Shown here: one piece after another, positions 18,945 through 26,845 of the stretch
Numbering within the stretch: the first letter of the stretch is position 1
Layout: each line of letters starts with the position of its first letter
Assembly: GCA_900317305.1 (NCBI GenBank)
Contig: ONGG01000030.1
Span: forward strand, 1 to 51,037
Source of the DNA: an uncultured Prevotellaceae bacterium
GTDB lineage: Bacteria; Bacteroidota; Bacteroidia; Bacteroidales; Bacteroidaceae
Direction: 5' to 3'
DNA: 51,037 nt
Translations under genes and position numbers: made by a program
The notes under the pieces: model-generated
Told to the model about the DNA's origin: nothing
What the model saw: the letters and a program-made list of their open reading frames with translations, nothing else
Databases searched by the model: none

Positions 18945-19553
18945 TTATCTAAAGAAATCGGTGCGATAACCCACGGTGAGGACGATGGCGCTGTTATAGT
19001 TTGATTTGGAATCACCATCACTCTTCTTGTTCACCGGAGTCAAGCCGAGATGGTAACGAAGGTCCACAAGCAGCGCATCTCCATTCTTGCCAATCTTCGG
19101 CTCAAAAGAGAGGCCGAGGGGAATGGCCAGTTCCACTTTCTTCACGAGGTCTTTTACCCTCACACCTTCGTAAGTCTTTTCGCCATCCATCGTCGCCCTG
19201 CGCAGGAAACTGACCTGCGGACCAGCCTGCACGGCCAGCCATGGCGTGACATAATATTTGGCCAGCAGCGGGATACTGGTATAAAAAAGTGTCATTCGCT
19301 TGTCAAAATCCTTGCTCTTCGCTCCCAGATAGTTGGCTTGGGCTTCCAAACTCACCGCGAACCTTTCGGTCAGCATATAGTCCAGACCTATAGCATACTG
19401 GAAGTTGGGTTCCATTTTCGCATCGTCGTTATTGGTGAATGTCGACAGGGCAGCACCCAAACGTACCTTGTAGTTAAAATCTCCCTTTTCCTGGGCATTC
19501 ATACTCACTGAAGTCATTATGGCGACTACGACCAATACAATGTACTTTTTCAT
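18945..19553 (-). CDS. Outer membrane beta-barrel protein (porin family)
   Basis: A 202-residue protein with a signal peptide (MKKYIVLVVVAIMTSVSMNAQ). The mature part is built of alternating hydrophobic strands, ending TVGYRTDFFR with the C-terminal aromatic typical of outer-membrane barrels. Segments such as YAIGLDYMLTERFAVSLEAQ and PWLAVQAGPQVSFL are typical of the small 8-strand barrels annotated as porin-family or OMP_b-brl proteins in Bacteroidota. The start at 19553 is chosen because the signal peptide begins there; in-frame starts further upstream add a basic extension. Function beyond outer-membrane location is not known. Confidence 0.85.
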   Translation of the reverse strand: MKKYIVLVVVAIMTSVSMNAQEKGDFNYKVRLGAALSTFTNNDDAKMEPNFQYAIGLDYMLTERFAVSLEAQANYLGAKSKDFDKRMTLFYTSIPLLAKYYVTPWLAVQAGPQVSFLRRATMDGEKTYEGVRVKDLVKKVELAIPLGLSFEPKIGKNGDALLVDLRYHLGLTPVNKKSDGDSKSNYNSAIVLTVGYRTDFFR

Positions 19554-19702
19554 ACTTCTTTTTTTGTTTACCATATTTCGATTGAAACTGTTTTTTTCAA
19601 GTACCACCTTCGTTCAACTCCATTCAATTGGCTAAAGTTGAGTGTTACGAAATGCAAAAATATAGAAAAAAAGGAAAAGCCGGCCGAATTTCAAACAAAA
19701 AT

Positions 19703-19733
19703 TTTGTGGGATGCGGAAATATTCGTAACTTTG
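19703..19733 (+). promoter_or_regulatory. rpmE2 promoter
   Basis: TTTG at 19703-19706 and TAACTTTG at 19726-19733 with a 19-bp spacer match the Bacteroidota consensus exactly. The leader to the rpmE2 ATG is about 50 nt and A/T-rich. Confidence 0.85.
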
Positions 19734-19788
19734 CACTCCAATTGACAATAGAAAGATTTTTTTAATAATAACAATTTTTTAAACTGAA

Positions 19789-20040
19789 ATGAAAAAAGGT
19801 ATCCATCCAGAAAACTATCGCCCCGTCGTATTCAAGGATATGTCCAACGGCGATATGTTCCTTACAAAGTCCACATGCAAGACTTCAGAGACAGTGGAAT
19901 TTGAAGGTGAGACTTATCCCATGGTAAAGATCGAGATCTCCAACACCTCGCATCCGTTCTACACTGGCAAGAACAAGCTCGTCGACACCGCAGGACGCGT
20001 CGACCGCTTCATGAGCCGCTACGGTAAAATCAAGAAGTAA
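19789..20040 (+). CDS. rpmE2: 50S ribosomal protein L31 type B
   Basis: An 83-residue ribosomal protein. [19 protein letters not shown] at the start and the [16 protein letters not shown]-terminus are characteristic of L31. It lacks the zinc-binding CxxC cysteines of type A L31 and has the insert of type B forms, so it does not depend on zinc. It bridges the two ribosomal subunits. It is monocistronic, with its own consensus promoter and structured 3' sequences. Confidence 0.97.
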   Translation: MKKGIHPENYRPVVFKDMSNGDMFLTKSTCKTSETVEFEGETYPMVKIEISNTSHPFYTGKNKLVDTAGRVDRFMSRYGKIKK

Positions 20041-20053
20041 GTGTAACGGTAGC

Positions 20054-20093
20054 GTGGTGGAGAACCACGATATATAGTCGCCAACCTGGTGAC
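20054..20093 (+). other. Two small hairpins after rpmE2
   Basis: GTGGT/ACCAC (20054-20068) and GTCGCCA/TGGTGAC (20077-20093, one G-U pair, 3-nt loop) lie directly after the L31 stop, before the terminator-like hairpin at 20104. They may protect the 3' end of the transcript. Confidence 0.4.
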
Positions 20094-20103
20094 GGTTTAA
20101 AAC

Positions 20104-20148
20104 AAGGTGCCTCTGAAGCGTAGTTGCATATGCGCTCGGAAGCACCTT
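20104..20148 (+). terminator. Terminator-like hairpin after rpmE2
   Basis: AAGGTGC (20104-20110) pairs with GCACCTT (20142-20148), with partial pairing inside, and is followed by ATTTCATTTTTC. It separates rpmE2 from the nuclease gene. Confidence 0.6.
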
Positions 20149-20167
20149 ATTTCATTTTTCAAAGCCT

Positions 20168-21058
20168 ATGAAGACATCCGGTCTGCCCCTACTGCTCATC
20201 GTGCTCGCCACACTCACCCTGGTGGCTTGCGGCAGCGACGACGACAGCTCCGATTCTCCAGGACGACAGGCATCGTCGAAGAACATCAACGCCAACCCCA
20301 CTACCCGACGCGAACTGGGACGGCTCGAGGTGCCCCGGGTGAAAGGCACCGACGACAACCTGGTGCTCGTACACTATGCCGACGGCAACGACGTGAACTT
20401 CATGGTGGAATGGGACTGCGTGAAGAAGTCGCAACGGTGGACATGCTACACCCAGCACAAAGACAACTCACCGAAAAACGTGTCGCGATACTATGGCGAG
20501 CCGCAATATCCCTACGACCCCGACCTGCCATCCAAATACTATTTCAGCAGCGACCCCTTCTGGGGATCAGGCTTCGACCACGGCCATATCTGTCCCTCCT
20601 ACGACCGGCTCAACTCGTCGAAGGCCAACTACCAGACCTTCTTCCTCACCAACATGCAGCCCCAGCTCAACATTTTCAACGCCGGACTGTGGCTGAAGAT
20701 GGAGAATATCGTGAGCCGCACGTGGAACCAAGCGAGTTTCCGCGACACACTATTCATCTGCAAGGGCGGCACCATCGATGAGCCCGACCAGATCATGCGC
20801 ACCACGCCCAAGGGGCTCATCGTGCCCAAATACTTCTTCATGGCGGTGCTCTGCAAGAACAGCCAGGGCTACAAGGCCATCGGCTTATGGACCGAGCACT
20901 ACGCCACCGACCACAGCAACGACAATCTCCTCAACTACGTGGTGAGCATCGACGAACTGGAACGGCTCACCGGCATCGACTTCTTCTGCAACCTGCCCGA
21001 CGACCTCGAGGAGAAGACAGAGAAAATCGTATACCCCTCGGCGTGGAGCCTGAGATAG
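20168..21058 (+). CDS. DNA/RNA non-specific endonuclease, lipoprotein
   Basis: A 296-residue lipoprotein: signal peptide with lipobox LVAC (Cys21), then an Asp/Ser-rich tether. The catalytic part is of the NucA/EndoG (beta-beta-alpha metal) family, with DHGHICPSYDR at 137-147 and the downstream FFLTNMQPQLNIFNAGLW block that gives the metal-binding Asn. The usual motif is DRGH; here Arg is replaced by His, while the catalytic His140 remains. It should degrade DNA and RNA outside the cytoplasm, for defence or for nucleotide scavenging. No immunity protein gene is next to it, which fits an enzyme that is kept outside the cytoplasm. Confidence 0.9.
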   Translation: MKTSGLPLLLIVLATLTLVACGSDDDSSDSPGRQASSKNINANPTTRRELGRLEVPRVKGTDDNLVLVHYADGNDVNFMVEWDCVKKSQRWTCYTQHKDNSPKNVSRYYGEPQYPYDPDLPSKYYFSSDPFWGSGFDHGHICPSYDRLNSSKANYQTFFLTNMQPQLNIFNAGLWLKMENIVSRTWNQASFRDTLFICKGGTIDEPDQIMRTTPKGLIVPKYFFMAVLCKNSQGYKAIGLWTEHYATDHSNDNLLNYVVSIDELERLTGIDFFCNLPDDLEEKTEKIVYPSAWSLR

Positions 21059-21095
21059 AAACGAAAACTAACTAACTGCACGAATTCTTCATATC

Positions 21096-22019
21096 ATGCC
21101 AACTCGATTTTGGATGATACTGCTCGCCATCTTGGCCTTGGCTGCCTGCGATGACACCAATAAGCCGACTGAGGAAAGAACCCACTCGGCCTACTATTGG
21201 AGCACCACCTTCGAGAACGACTCCGCACTCCAGCAATTCATCACCCAGCAAAAGGTGAGCCGCATCTACCTGCGGTTCTTCGACGTGGTGGTGAGGCCCG
21301 ACACCATGGTGATGCCCAACGCCACCGTGCGTTTCGCCACACCCGTGCCTGAGGGGGTCGACATCGTGCCCACCGTGTTCATCGTCAACGACTGTTTCTA
21401 CCACGACACGAGCGACCTCGACCAGAAACTGCTGGGCCGCATCCTGCAGATGTGCGAGACCCACGACGTGACGGGCGTGCACGAGATACAGATCGACTGC
21501 GACTGGACGGCCCGCACACGGAAAGTCTACTTCGAATTCCTGCAACGGCTCGTCGACAGCGCGCATGCCAAAGGCATCGACATCTCCACCACCATCCGCC
21601 TGCACCAGTTGGCCGACAAGGCACCTCCCGTAGACCGCGGCGTGCTGATGATGTACAACACGGGCGACGTGAGCGACCTGAGCCACAACCCCATCCTCGA
21701 GGAGGATGCCGTGAAACCCTATCTGAAACACATCTCCGACTACAGCCTGCCGCTGGCCACCGCCTACCCTATCTTCGAATGGCAACTGCTCGTGCACGGC
21801 TCCCATTTCATCCGCATCCAGTATGACGACGACGAACTGTCGCGCCTGCCGGGCGACACCATCATCGTGCGTGAGGCAACACCCGCCACCGTGCTGAAGG
21901 TGAAGGAGGCCGTAGGCCGCCTCCGTCCCCATGCCAACGACGAGGTCATCATTTTCGACATCAGCAAAAAAAACATACAACGCTTTAACTCCCAACACTA
22001 TGAGAAAATTTATCATTAG
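21096..22019 (+). CDS. Lipoprotein of unknown function, possible TIM-barrel
   Basis: A 307-residue protein with signal peptide and lipobox LAAC (Cys19). The segment VHEIQIDCDWTARTRKVYFEFL, with nearby RIYLRFFDV and GVLMMYNTGDVSDL, looks like strands and active-site loops of a (beta/alpha)8 barrel, similar to what is described for DUF3142-type and GH18-like proteins. An enzymatic role on glycans is possible but not shown. It begins 37 bp after the nuclease gene and overlaps the next gene by 20 bp, so the two unknown exported proteins are probably made together. Confidence 0.75.
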   Translation: MPTRFWMILLAILALAACDDTNKPTEERTHSAYYWSTTFENDSALQQFITQQKVSRIYLRFFDVVVRPDTMVMPNATVRFATPVPEGVDIVPTVFIVNDCFYHDTSDLDQKLLGRILQMCETHDVTGVHEIQIDCDWTARTRKVYFEFLQRLVDSAHAKGIDISTTIRLHQLADKAPPVDRGVLMMYNTGDVSDLSHNPILEEDAVKPYLKHISDYSLPLATAYPIFEWQLLVHGSHFIRIQYDDDELSRLPGDTIIVREATPATVLKVKEAVGRLRPHANDEVIIFDISKKNIQRFNSQHYEKIYH

Positions 22020-24114
22020 CATCACGCTGCTCCTGCTCACCACAGGGGCTTGGGCGTGCGGAGGGCCTTACCCCACGCACAACGCCTACCTCTTCAGCGT
22101 TATCCACCGCGACCTGATGGACAACGAGGTGTTTACCGACCGTATCGACAAATTCTGGCAAACGTATACTAACGGCGCCGTCAAGCGGTACCGCTGGAAC
22201 GAGGACGAGATACTCGAGTTGGCCAAGAAGAAAGGCGACAACGAGATGGTGAACTATCTCAACAGCCTGAACAAATACCTCGACATCAGCAAGCAGCTCC
22301 AGGAGGAGTGGACCTATCCCACCAAAGAGGAACTGGCCCAGCGCAAAGTCGACCTGAACAATATCATCATACGCGGAAAGGGCTACAAAGGCTCGCGCCT
22401 GAAGGCACAATGGGAACTGCTGGTGATGCGCGCCTATATGGTGCTCGGACAGCACACCAACAACATCAACTACTGGAAACAGAGGGCATCGCGACTGCCC
22501 GAGAGCGTATACCGCGACATGGCACGCAACATCTATGCCGGAGCACTCCTGCACACGGGCAACCGCTCCGAGGCCTGCGACATCTACGCCGAACAAGGCG
22601 ACATGGTGAGCGTGAAATGGGCGCTGCGCAAGCACCGCAACCTGGCCGGCATCAAGTCTGTGGTGGCCGAGAACCCGAAGTCGCCCGCCATCCCCTTCCT
22701 CGTGCAAGACTTCGTGAACAACACACAGGAGACCATCGACACCAATGGCGACAAAGAAGCCATCGACTGGGTGAACGCACGCCTCATCCTGCGCAACGAG
22801 GCCATGAACTTCATCAGCTACGCCCAAGGGCTGGTCGACAACAAGAAGACCGACTGTCCCGCCCTCTGGCTGGCTGCCATCGGCGAACTGCAGTTCCTCT
22901 TCGGACAAAACAACGAGGCCATGGCCACGCTCAACAAAGCCGTCGACGCACAGGGCACCGAGCGCATGAAGGACAATGCCCGCGCCATCCGCATGGTGGT
23001 ATCGGCCAAAGCATCGAAAATCGACAGCCAGTATAGCCAGTGGATTACCAACGAACTGAAGTGGCTGGCCGGCAAAATCAATGTGGGCAGTCCCAACCCT
23101 CAGGGATACGATCCCGACTACGACTACCACTATGTCGACGTGCTTGAGAGGCTGGTCTACAACAACCTCGCCCCCAAATACCGCGAGAACGGACATCCCG
23201 ACATCGCCGCCATGCTCATCTTCATGACCGAGAGAGGCAACATGCTGAAGACGCCCGAGTTCATAGGCGAAGGTTGGAACCCCAACTACTCGAGCGATTT
23301 CTACCAAGATCTTTACGAACTCGACGCCAACCAGTTGCTCTCCGTGGTGAAGCAGATCAAGGAGCCGAGCAACGACGCCCTGAAAAACTATGCCAAGCAG
23401 TTCTTCACCGCCGACGACAACTACTTCAACGACCTCGTGGGAACACGCTTCCTCGCCGAGGGCAAGTTCGCCGAGGCGCTCAAGTACCTCGACCAGGTGC
23501 CGGCCAACTACTACGAGAAGCTCAACCTGAGCTACTATATGAAGAACCGCGACTACACCAAGGCCCGCTGGCTCGACCATCAGGTAGACAAGGAAGACGA
23601 GGTGACCGAAGGACCTAACCTGGCCAAACTCACCACCAACCGCCGCGCCGACTTCTGCCGCGAGATGAACAATCTCTTGGAGCGCTACACCACAGCCAAC
23701 AACGAGACACGCCCACAGGTGGCCTACGACCTGGCCAAGCGCTACTACCAGGCCTCGTGCTGGGGCGACTGCTGGTGGCTCTCCGACTATGGCCACAGCG
23801 TCTACGACTCAGCACGTGTCAACCGTCCCGACTTCGTGCAGAAAGCCATCGACTACCTGCAGCAGAGCAAGCTCACCACCAATGCCACCCTGCACCTCAA
23901 CAGCCTCTATGCCCTGGCCTTCATCCCGCAAGACCCATGGTGCAGCGTAGACTTCGACTTCAATACCAACAAGTATATCTACACACCGCTGCGCGGCACA
24001 AGGCAGTTCAAGGCGCTCGACGACCTCAACAACTATGCCAGACAGCACAGCGCGCAGATGCCCGCCTATGTCAGCCGATGCGATGTGCTGAAGCAATTCA
24101 GGGCGGTGAACTGA
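22000..24114 (+). CDS. Large exported helical protein of unknown function
   Basis: A 704-residue protein. The start at 22000 (MRKFIISITLLLLTTGAWAC) gives a signal peptide; Cys20 could be a lipidated residue, but the lipobox is weak. After CGGPYPTHNAYLFSV, a pattern I associate with large Bacteroidota exported proteins, the sequence is almost entirely helical with TPR-like segments (for example ALWLAAIGELQFLFGQNNEAMATLNKA). It is probably a scaffold or a binding protein in the periplasm or on the surface. It overlaps the upstream lipoprotein gene by 20 bp in another frame, which suggests linked translation. No catalytic motif was recognised. Confidence 0.8.
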   Translation: MRKFIISITLLLLTTGAWACGGPYPTHNAYLFSVIHRDLMDNEVFTDRIDKFWQTYTNGAVKRYRWNEDEILELAKKKGDNEMVNYLNSLNKYLDISKQLQEEWTYPTKEELAQRKVDLNNIIIRGKGYKGSRLKAQWELLVMRAYMVLGQHTNNINYWKQRASRLPESVYRDMARNIYAGALLHTGNRSEACDIYAEQGDMVSVKWALRKHRNLAGIKSVVAENPKSPAIPFLVQDFVNNTQETIDTNGDKEAIDWVNARLILRNEAMNFISYAQGLVDNKKTDCPALWLAAIGELQFLFGQNNEAMATLNKAVDAQGTERMKDNARAIRMVVSAKASKIDSQYSQWITNELKWLAGKINVGSPNPQGYDPDYDYHYVDVLERLVYNNLAPKYRENGHPDIAAMLIFMTERGNMLKTPEFIGEGWNPNYSSDFYQDLYELDANQLLSVVKQIKEPSNDALKNYAKQFFTADDNYFNDLVGTRFLAEGKFAEALKYLDQVPANYYEKLNLSYYMKNRDYTKARWLDHQVDKEDEVTEGPNLAKLTTNRRADFCREMNNLLERYTTANNETRPQVAYDLAKRYYQASCWGDCWWLSDYGHSVYDSARVNRPDFVQKAIDYLQQSKLTTNATLHLNSLYALAFIPQDPWCSVDFDFNTNKYIYTPLRGTRQFKALDDLNNYARQHSAQMPAYVSRCDVLKQFRAVN

Positions 24115-24140
24115 CAACACTTCAAGCACCCCCATACACG

Positions 24141-24177
24141 AAAATCCCCTCACGCCCGATGTGCGTGAGGGGATTTT
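24141..24177. terminator. Bidirectional terminator
   Basis: A perfect 15-bp stem (24141-24155 with 24163-24177), with a GC core and A/T flanks so that a T-run appears on either strand, lies between two converging genes. Confidence 0.9.
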
Positions 24178-24199
24178 TGATGTATAGGGATGTTCGTTG

Positions 24200-24766
24200 C
24201 TATTCCACGTCGAATACCAGGCCTTGGTTCGAGAAGGTGTAACGGGTGAGGTTGAACTCATCCACCTCCAGGCCGTCGGTGCTCTCCATCGTGCCGTAGA
24301 ACGAGTTGTCGTCAAGATGGAACGAGGTGACCAGCATCTCGCGGCCGTCGTCATACTTCATATAGATATCCTCGGTCTTGCTGTCGATATACCAGCTGAA
24401 CGGCATCCGGTAGATTTCCTCGGAATCTCTCGACAAATTGTAGTTAATTTCGCGGCCACGACCATTGATGGTGTTGGTCTTGTACTGGTCGAACTGGAAG
24501 TCGGCTCCATAGGTGCCCTTCTGGGTATGGCCGTAGTCGTCCACATACTGGGTGCTGATGGTGCCCTCCCACTGTCCTCTGAGCACATTGGCCATCGAGA
24601 TGAGATAGTCGCTGTTGTCGTCGTTGGGCACGTAAGCGTCGCGGTAGTAGTCGCCATGCCAGTCATAATAAGGCTCGTAGTACCAGTCATCGTCTTCGCA
24701 ACTGGTGAGGGTTACGGCCATGAAGGCCATCATTGCCCATGAAACGAGGTAATAAAATCTTTTCAT
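24200..24766 (-). CDS. Small Asp/Tyr-rich lipoprotein (paralogue A)
   Basis: A 188-residue lipoprotein (lipobox LTSC, Cys23) beginning the mature part with EDDDWYYEPYYDW. The body has a WEGTISTQYVDD core, then IYMKYDDGREMLVTSFHLDDNSFYGTM, which looks like a small beta-barrel of lipocalin type. It is a paralogue of the gene just upstream: the signal peptides are nearly the same (VSWAMMAFMAVTLTSC here, IAWVMMAFVSLTLTSC there), as is the early W-x-G segment. Function is unknown. It lies 109 bp after its paralogue and ends at a strong terminator. Confidence 0.75.
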   Translation of the reverse strand: MKRFYYLVSWAMMAFMAVTLTSCEDDDWYYEPYYDWHGDYYRDAYVPNDDNSDYLISMANVLRGQWEGTISTQYVDDYGHTQKGTYGADFQFDQYKTNTINGRGREINYNLSRDSEEIYRMPFSWYIDSKTEDIYMKYDDGREMLVTSFHLDDNSFYGTMESTDGLEVDEFNLTRYTFSNQGLVFDVE

Positions 24767-24826
24767 AGCTTATGGTTTTTATGATGGTTCTTTTTTATAG
24801 GATTGTTCACAATTCTTGAGAGAGGT

Positions 24827-24865
24827 TGCCTGTGGACAACATGGTTGTCGCGTTGCCCACAGGCA
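24827..24865 (-). other. Hairpin between the two lipoprotein paralogues
   Basis: TGCCTGTGG (24827-24835) pairs with CCACAGGCA (24857-24865), and GACAAC/GTTGTC forms a second stem inside. No T-run follows on the minus strand, so it may be an attenuator or a processing site rather than a full terminator. Confidence 0.45.
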
Positions 24866-24875
24866 GTGGTCTGGA

Positions 24876-25487
24876 TTATTCCCTGGCGCGGAAGATGCGC
24901 TTCGGAGCCTCTGACTTCACACCATCGTTCTTCTTGGGAGCGACAGCCTTGTCGTCGTCGTTGAAGTTGAGCGCATTCTCGTTGCCATAATAGTAATAGT
25001 CGTAGTAGTCGTCGTATCCCCAACGGTTGTAGCTACCCCAGTTGGGCGACGATACGTGGCGCAGTCTGAACTGGCGGCGGTCGCCATTATACAGCTCGAT
25101 GTATCCGGTGAAGTAGTTGTCCGACAGGCTATAGTCGTAGATGGATACAGATTCGTGATCTTCCACGAAATAGATGTTGATCACCCTGTTCTTCACCGTG
25201 AACTCGATGTGGCTCGTCACATAGTTGTAGCTGCCCCAGTAGTTGTCGTCGTAGTAGTCCACCCAGTAACCCGTTCCGGAGGAATAGGTGTAGGGATCGC
25301 GGAGGAAGCAAATCTGACTGTAGGAAGCATCGTAGTAACGGCCGTTCCAGTAAGTCGAAGTATACATATCACCCTCCCAGGTGCCCTCGAGGGTGCGGGC
25401 GATGTCGACATCGTCATCACAACTGGTGAGTGTGAGCGATACGAAGGCCATCATGACCCATGCGATGTTGTAAATCCACTTTTTCAT
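24876..25487 (-). CDS. Small Tyr-rich lipoprotein (paralogue B)
   Basis: A 203-residue lipoprotein (lipobox LTSC, Cys23). The mature part starts DDDVDIARTLEGTWEGDMYTS, the W-x-G core expected of lipocalin-like small barrels, and continues with IEFTVKNRVINIYFVED and YFTGYIELYNGDRRQFRL. A Tyr/Asp-rich patch (YDDYYDYYYYGN) and a basic C-terminus follow. It is first in a two-gene unit with paralogue A and has a consensus promoter. Function is unknown; a surface-exposed role is likely but inferred. Confidence 0.78.
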   Translation of the reverse strand: MKKWIYNIAWVMMAFVSLTLTSCDDDVDIARTLEGTWEGDMYTSTYWNGRYYDASYSQICFLRDPYTYSSGTGYWVDYYDDNYWGSYNYVTSHIEFTVKNRVINIYFVEDHESVSIYDYSLSDNYFTGYIELYNGDRRQFRLRHVSSPNWGSYNRWGYDDYYDYYYYGNENALNFNDDDKAVAPKKNDGVKSEAPKRIFRARE

Positions 25488-25521
25488 GTCTGTAGTATAT
25501 TAATGGTTATTATTTCTACCG

Positions 25522-25553
25522 CAAAAGTAATGCTATTTTTCATCTCTCGCAAA
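25522..25553 (-). promoter_or_regulatory. Promoter of the lipoprotein pair
   Basis: On the minus strand TTTG (25553-25550) and TACTTTTG (25529-25522) are 20 bp apart. The leader to the ATG at 25487 is about 30 nt. Confidence 0.75.
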
Positions 25554-25612
25554 TGATAATCCATATTTCGAATAGGGTTTTCCCTAATTTGAGTGGGGGA
25601 AAATTTAGATTT

Positions 25613-25682
25613 GAGGTTTGAGGTTTGAGATTGGAGGATTGAGGTTTGAGGTTGGAGGTTGGAGGTTTGAGATTGGAGGATT
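25613..25682. repeat. Heptamer tandem array, ten units
   Basis: Exactly ten 7-bp units: GAGGTTT, GAGGTTT, GAGATTG, GAGGATT, GAGGTTT, GAGGTTG, GAGGTTG, GAGGTTT, GAGATTG, GAGGATT. The order GAGGTTT-GAGATTG-GAGGATT occurs twice, so the array has also grown by larger blocks. Confidence 0.9.
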
Positions 25683-26022
25683 ATCATGCTTCGCATGATG
25701 AACATCGGCGGCGTCTCGGCAATTAGAGCAAGCTCTATTGCGTTGACTTTTGTCGACCTCGAACGCGACTCGGCAGTGTTTGAACAAGTTCACACTGCAC
25801 TCGCTGCTTACTCGGTTCGACTTGCACGATGTTTGAGGTTTTTTCTTCCTTTTTCCCAGGCCCTTGCGCCTTTTTCCCGAGCATCAGCGTTTCATGTTTC
25901 TTTTTCCAAGCGAACCGTTTTTTTCTTGTGAGAGGTGGGTCTTCTTTTGTGATGGGTTGGGATTCCACTCCGATTTTTATAGATTTTGAAATAGATTTTT
26001 TCAGATTTTGAGCGAAGCGACC
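25683..26022. repeat. Hairpin-rich repeat element in a gene-free region
   Basis: Within the 801 bp between the lipoprotein pair and gpx this part has no convincing gene. It holds a chain of hairpins with 2-4 nt loops: ATCATGC/GCATGAT (25683-25699), CAATTAGAGC/GCTCTATTG (25720-25740), GTTGAC/GTCGAC (25742-25757) and GCAGTGT/ACACTGC with an inner GAAC/GTTC (25773-25798). A pyrimidine-rich stretch follows. It ends with about 54 bp (25969-26022) that recur at 30800-30854. I infer a dispersed, probably non-autonomous element; the left border is unclear. Confidence 0.5.
25969..26022 (+). repeat. Dispersed repeat, copy 1
   Basis: Reads from CTCCGATTTTTATAGATTTT to GAGCGAAGCGACC. It matches 30800-30854 over nearly its whole length with a few changes and one indel. 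Both copies lie on the same strand, upstream of plus-strand genes. Confidence 0.8.
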
Positions 26023-26161
26023 ACAAAAAATTTTATTCGTGAATATTCGGGATGTCAGTGGGTCTATGACAAATCTCGTGTTCGAAAAAAGAAGTTGATT
26101 GAATAAATAATCATCCGAAAAACTTAAAAAAACACACAAATTCAAAAATAGACTGCAAAAA

Positions 26162-26192
26162 TTTGCTTTTCAATCTTTTTTTGCTAATTTTG
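26162..26192 (+). promoter_or_regulatory. gpx-trxB promoter
   Basis: TTTG at 26162-26165 and TAATTTTG at 26185-26192, spacer 19 bp. The leader is about 90 nt. Confidence 0.8.
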
Positions 26193-26288
26193 CGCAAAGC
26201 GCGAAGTGAGGATGCAGCTCGCCCCCTCACCCCACTTCAACCCTAAGCTGAAAACGACAATTCACCTTATTATTAATATAAAGCAAAA

Positions 26289-26837
26289 ATGAAAACAGTC
26301 TACGATTTCACCGTAAAAGACAGGAAAGGCGGCACCGTGTCGCTTAAGGAGTATGCCAACGAAGTGATACTCATCGTCAACACGGCCACCAAGTGCGGAT
26401 TCACTCCACAGTATGAGGAATTGGAAAAACTCTATGAGAAGCACCATGCTGAAGGATTCACCATCCTCGACTTCCCTTGCAACCAGTTTGGACAGCAGGC
26501 CCCTGGCACCGACGAGTCGATACATAACTTCTGCAAACTGAATTACGGCACTGAATTCCCCCGTTTCAAGAAAGTGAAAGTCAACGGCGACGACGCCGAC
26601 CCCCTCTTCAAATACCTCAAGGAGCAGAAAGGCTTCGCAGGATGGGACATGGATCACCCCATCGCCCACATCCTCGACGACATGCTGAGCAAGGCCGACC
26701 CCAACTATAAGGACAGCCCCGACATCAAGTGGAACTTCACCAAGTTCCTCATCAACAAGAAAGGTATGGTGGTGGCCCGCTTCGAGCCCACAGAGAAGAT
26801 TGAAGTGATAGAGAAACAGATTATCGACCTTTTGTAA
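26289..26837 (+). CDS. Glutathione peroxidase-family thiol peroxidase
   Basis: A 182-residue peroxidase of the GPx family. The catalytic Cys36 is in NTATKCGFTPQ, the Gln in FPCNQFGQQ, and the Trp/Asn in KWNFTKF, so the catalytic set is complete. A second Cys in FPCNQ (about 71) and others could serve as resolving residue. Most bacterial members of this family use thioredoxin, not glutathione, as the electron donor; trxB lies 8 bp downstream in the same operon, which fits that. It is cytoplasmic and reduces hydrogen peroxide or lipid peroxides. Confidence 0.94.
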   Translation: MKTVYDFTVKDRKGGTVSLKEYANEVILIVNTATKCGFTPQYEELEKLYEKHHAEGFTILDFPCNQFGQQAPGTDESIHNFCKLNYGTEFPRFKKVKVNGDDADPLFKYLKEQKGFAGWDMDHPIAHILDDMLSKADPNYKDSPDIKWNFTKFLINKKGMVVARFEPTEKIEVIEKQIIDLL

Positions 26838-26845
26838 GCCACGCC

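Noticed and set aside
20168-21058. Nuclease toxin with an immunity gene
   Set aside because: The neighbours are a ribosomal protein and unknown exported proteins. No secretion tag, repeat region or small immunity gene is present.
25613-25682. CRISPR array
   Set aside because: The units are only 7 bp with no spacers. No cas gene is in the window. The same applies to the 8-, 9- and 35-bp repeats.
25735-26145. 136-codon minus-strand frame in the hairpin-rich region
   Set aside because: It runs through hairpins and the dispersed repeat, is rich in Lys/Phe from AT-rich DNA, and has no recognisable domain or ribosome binding site.
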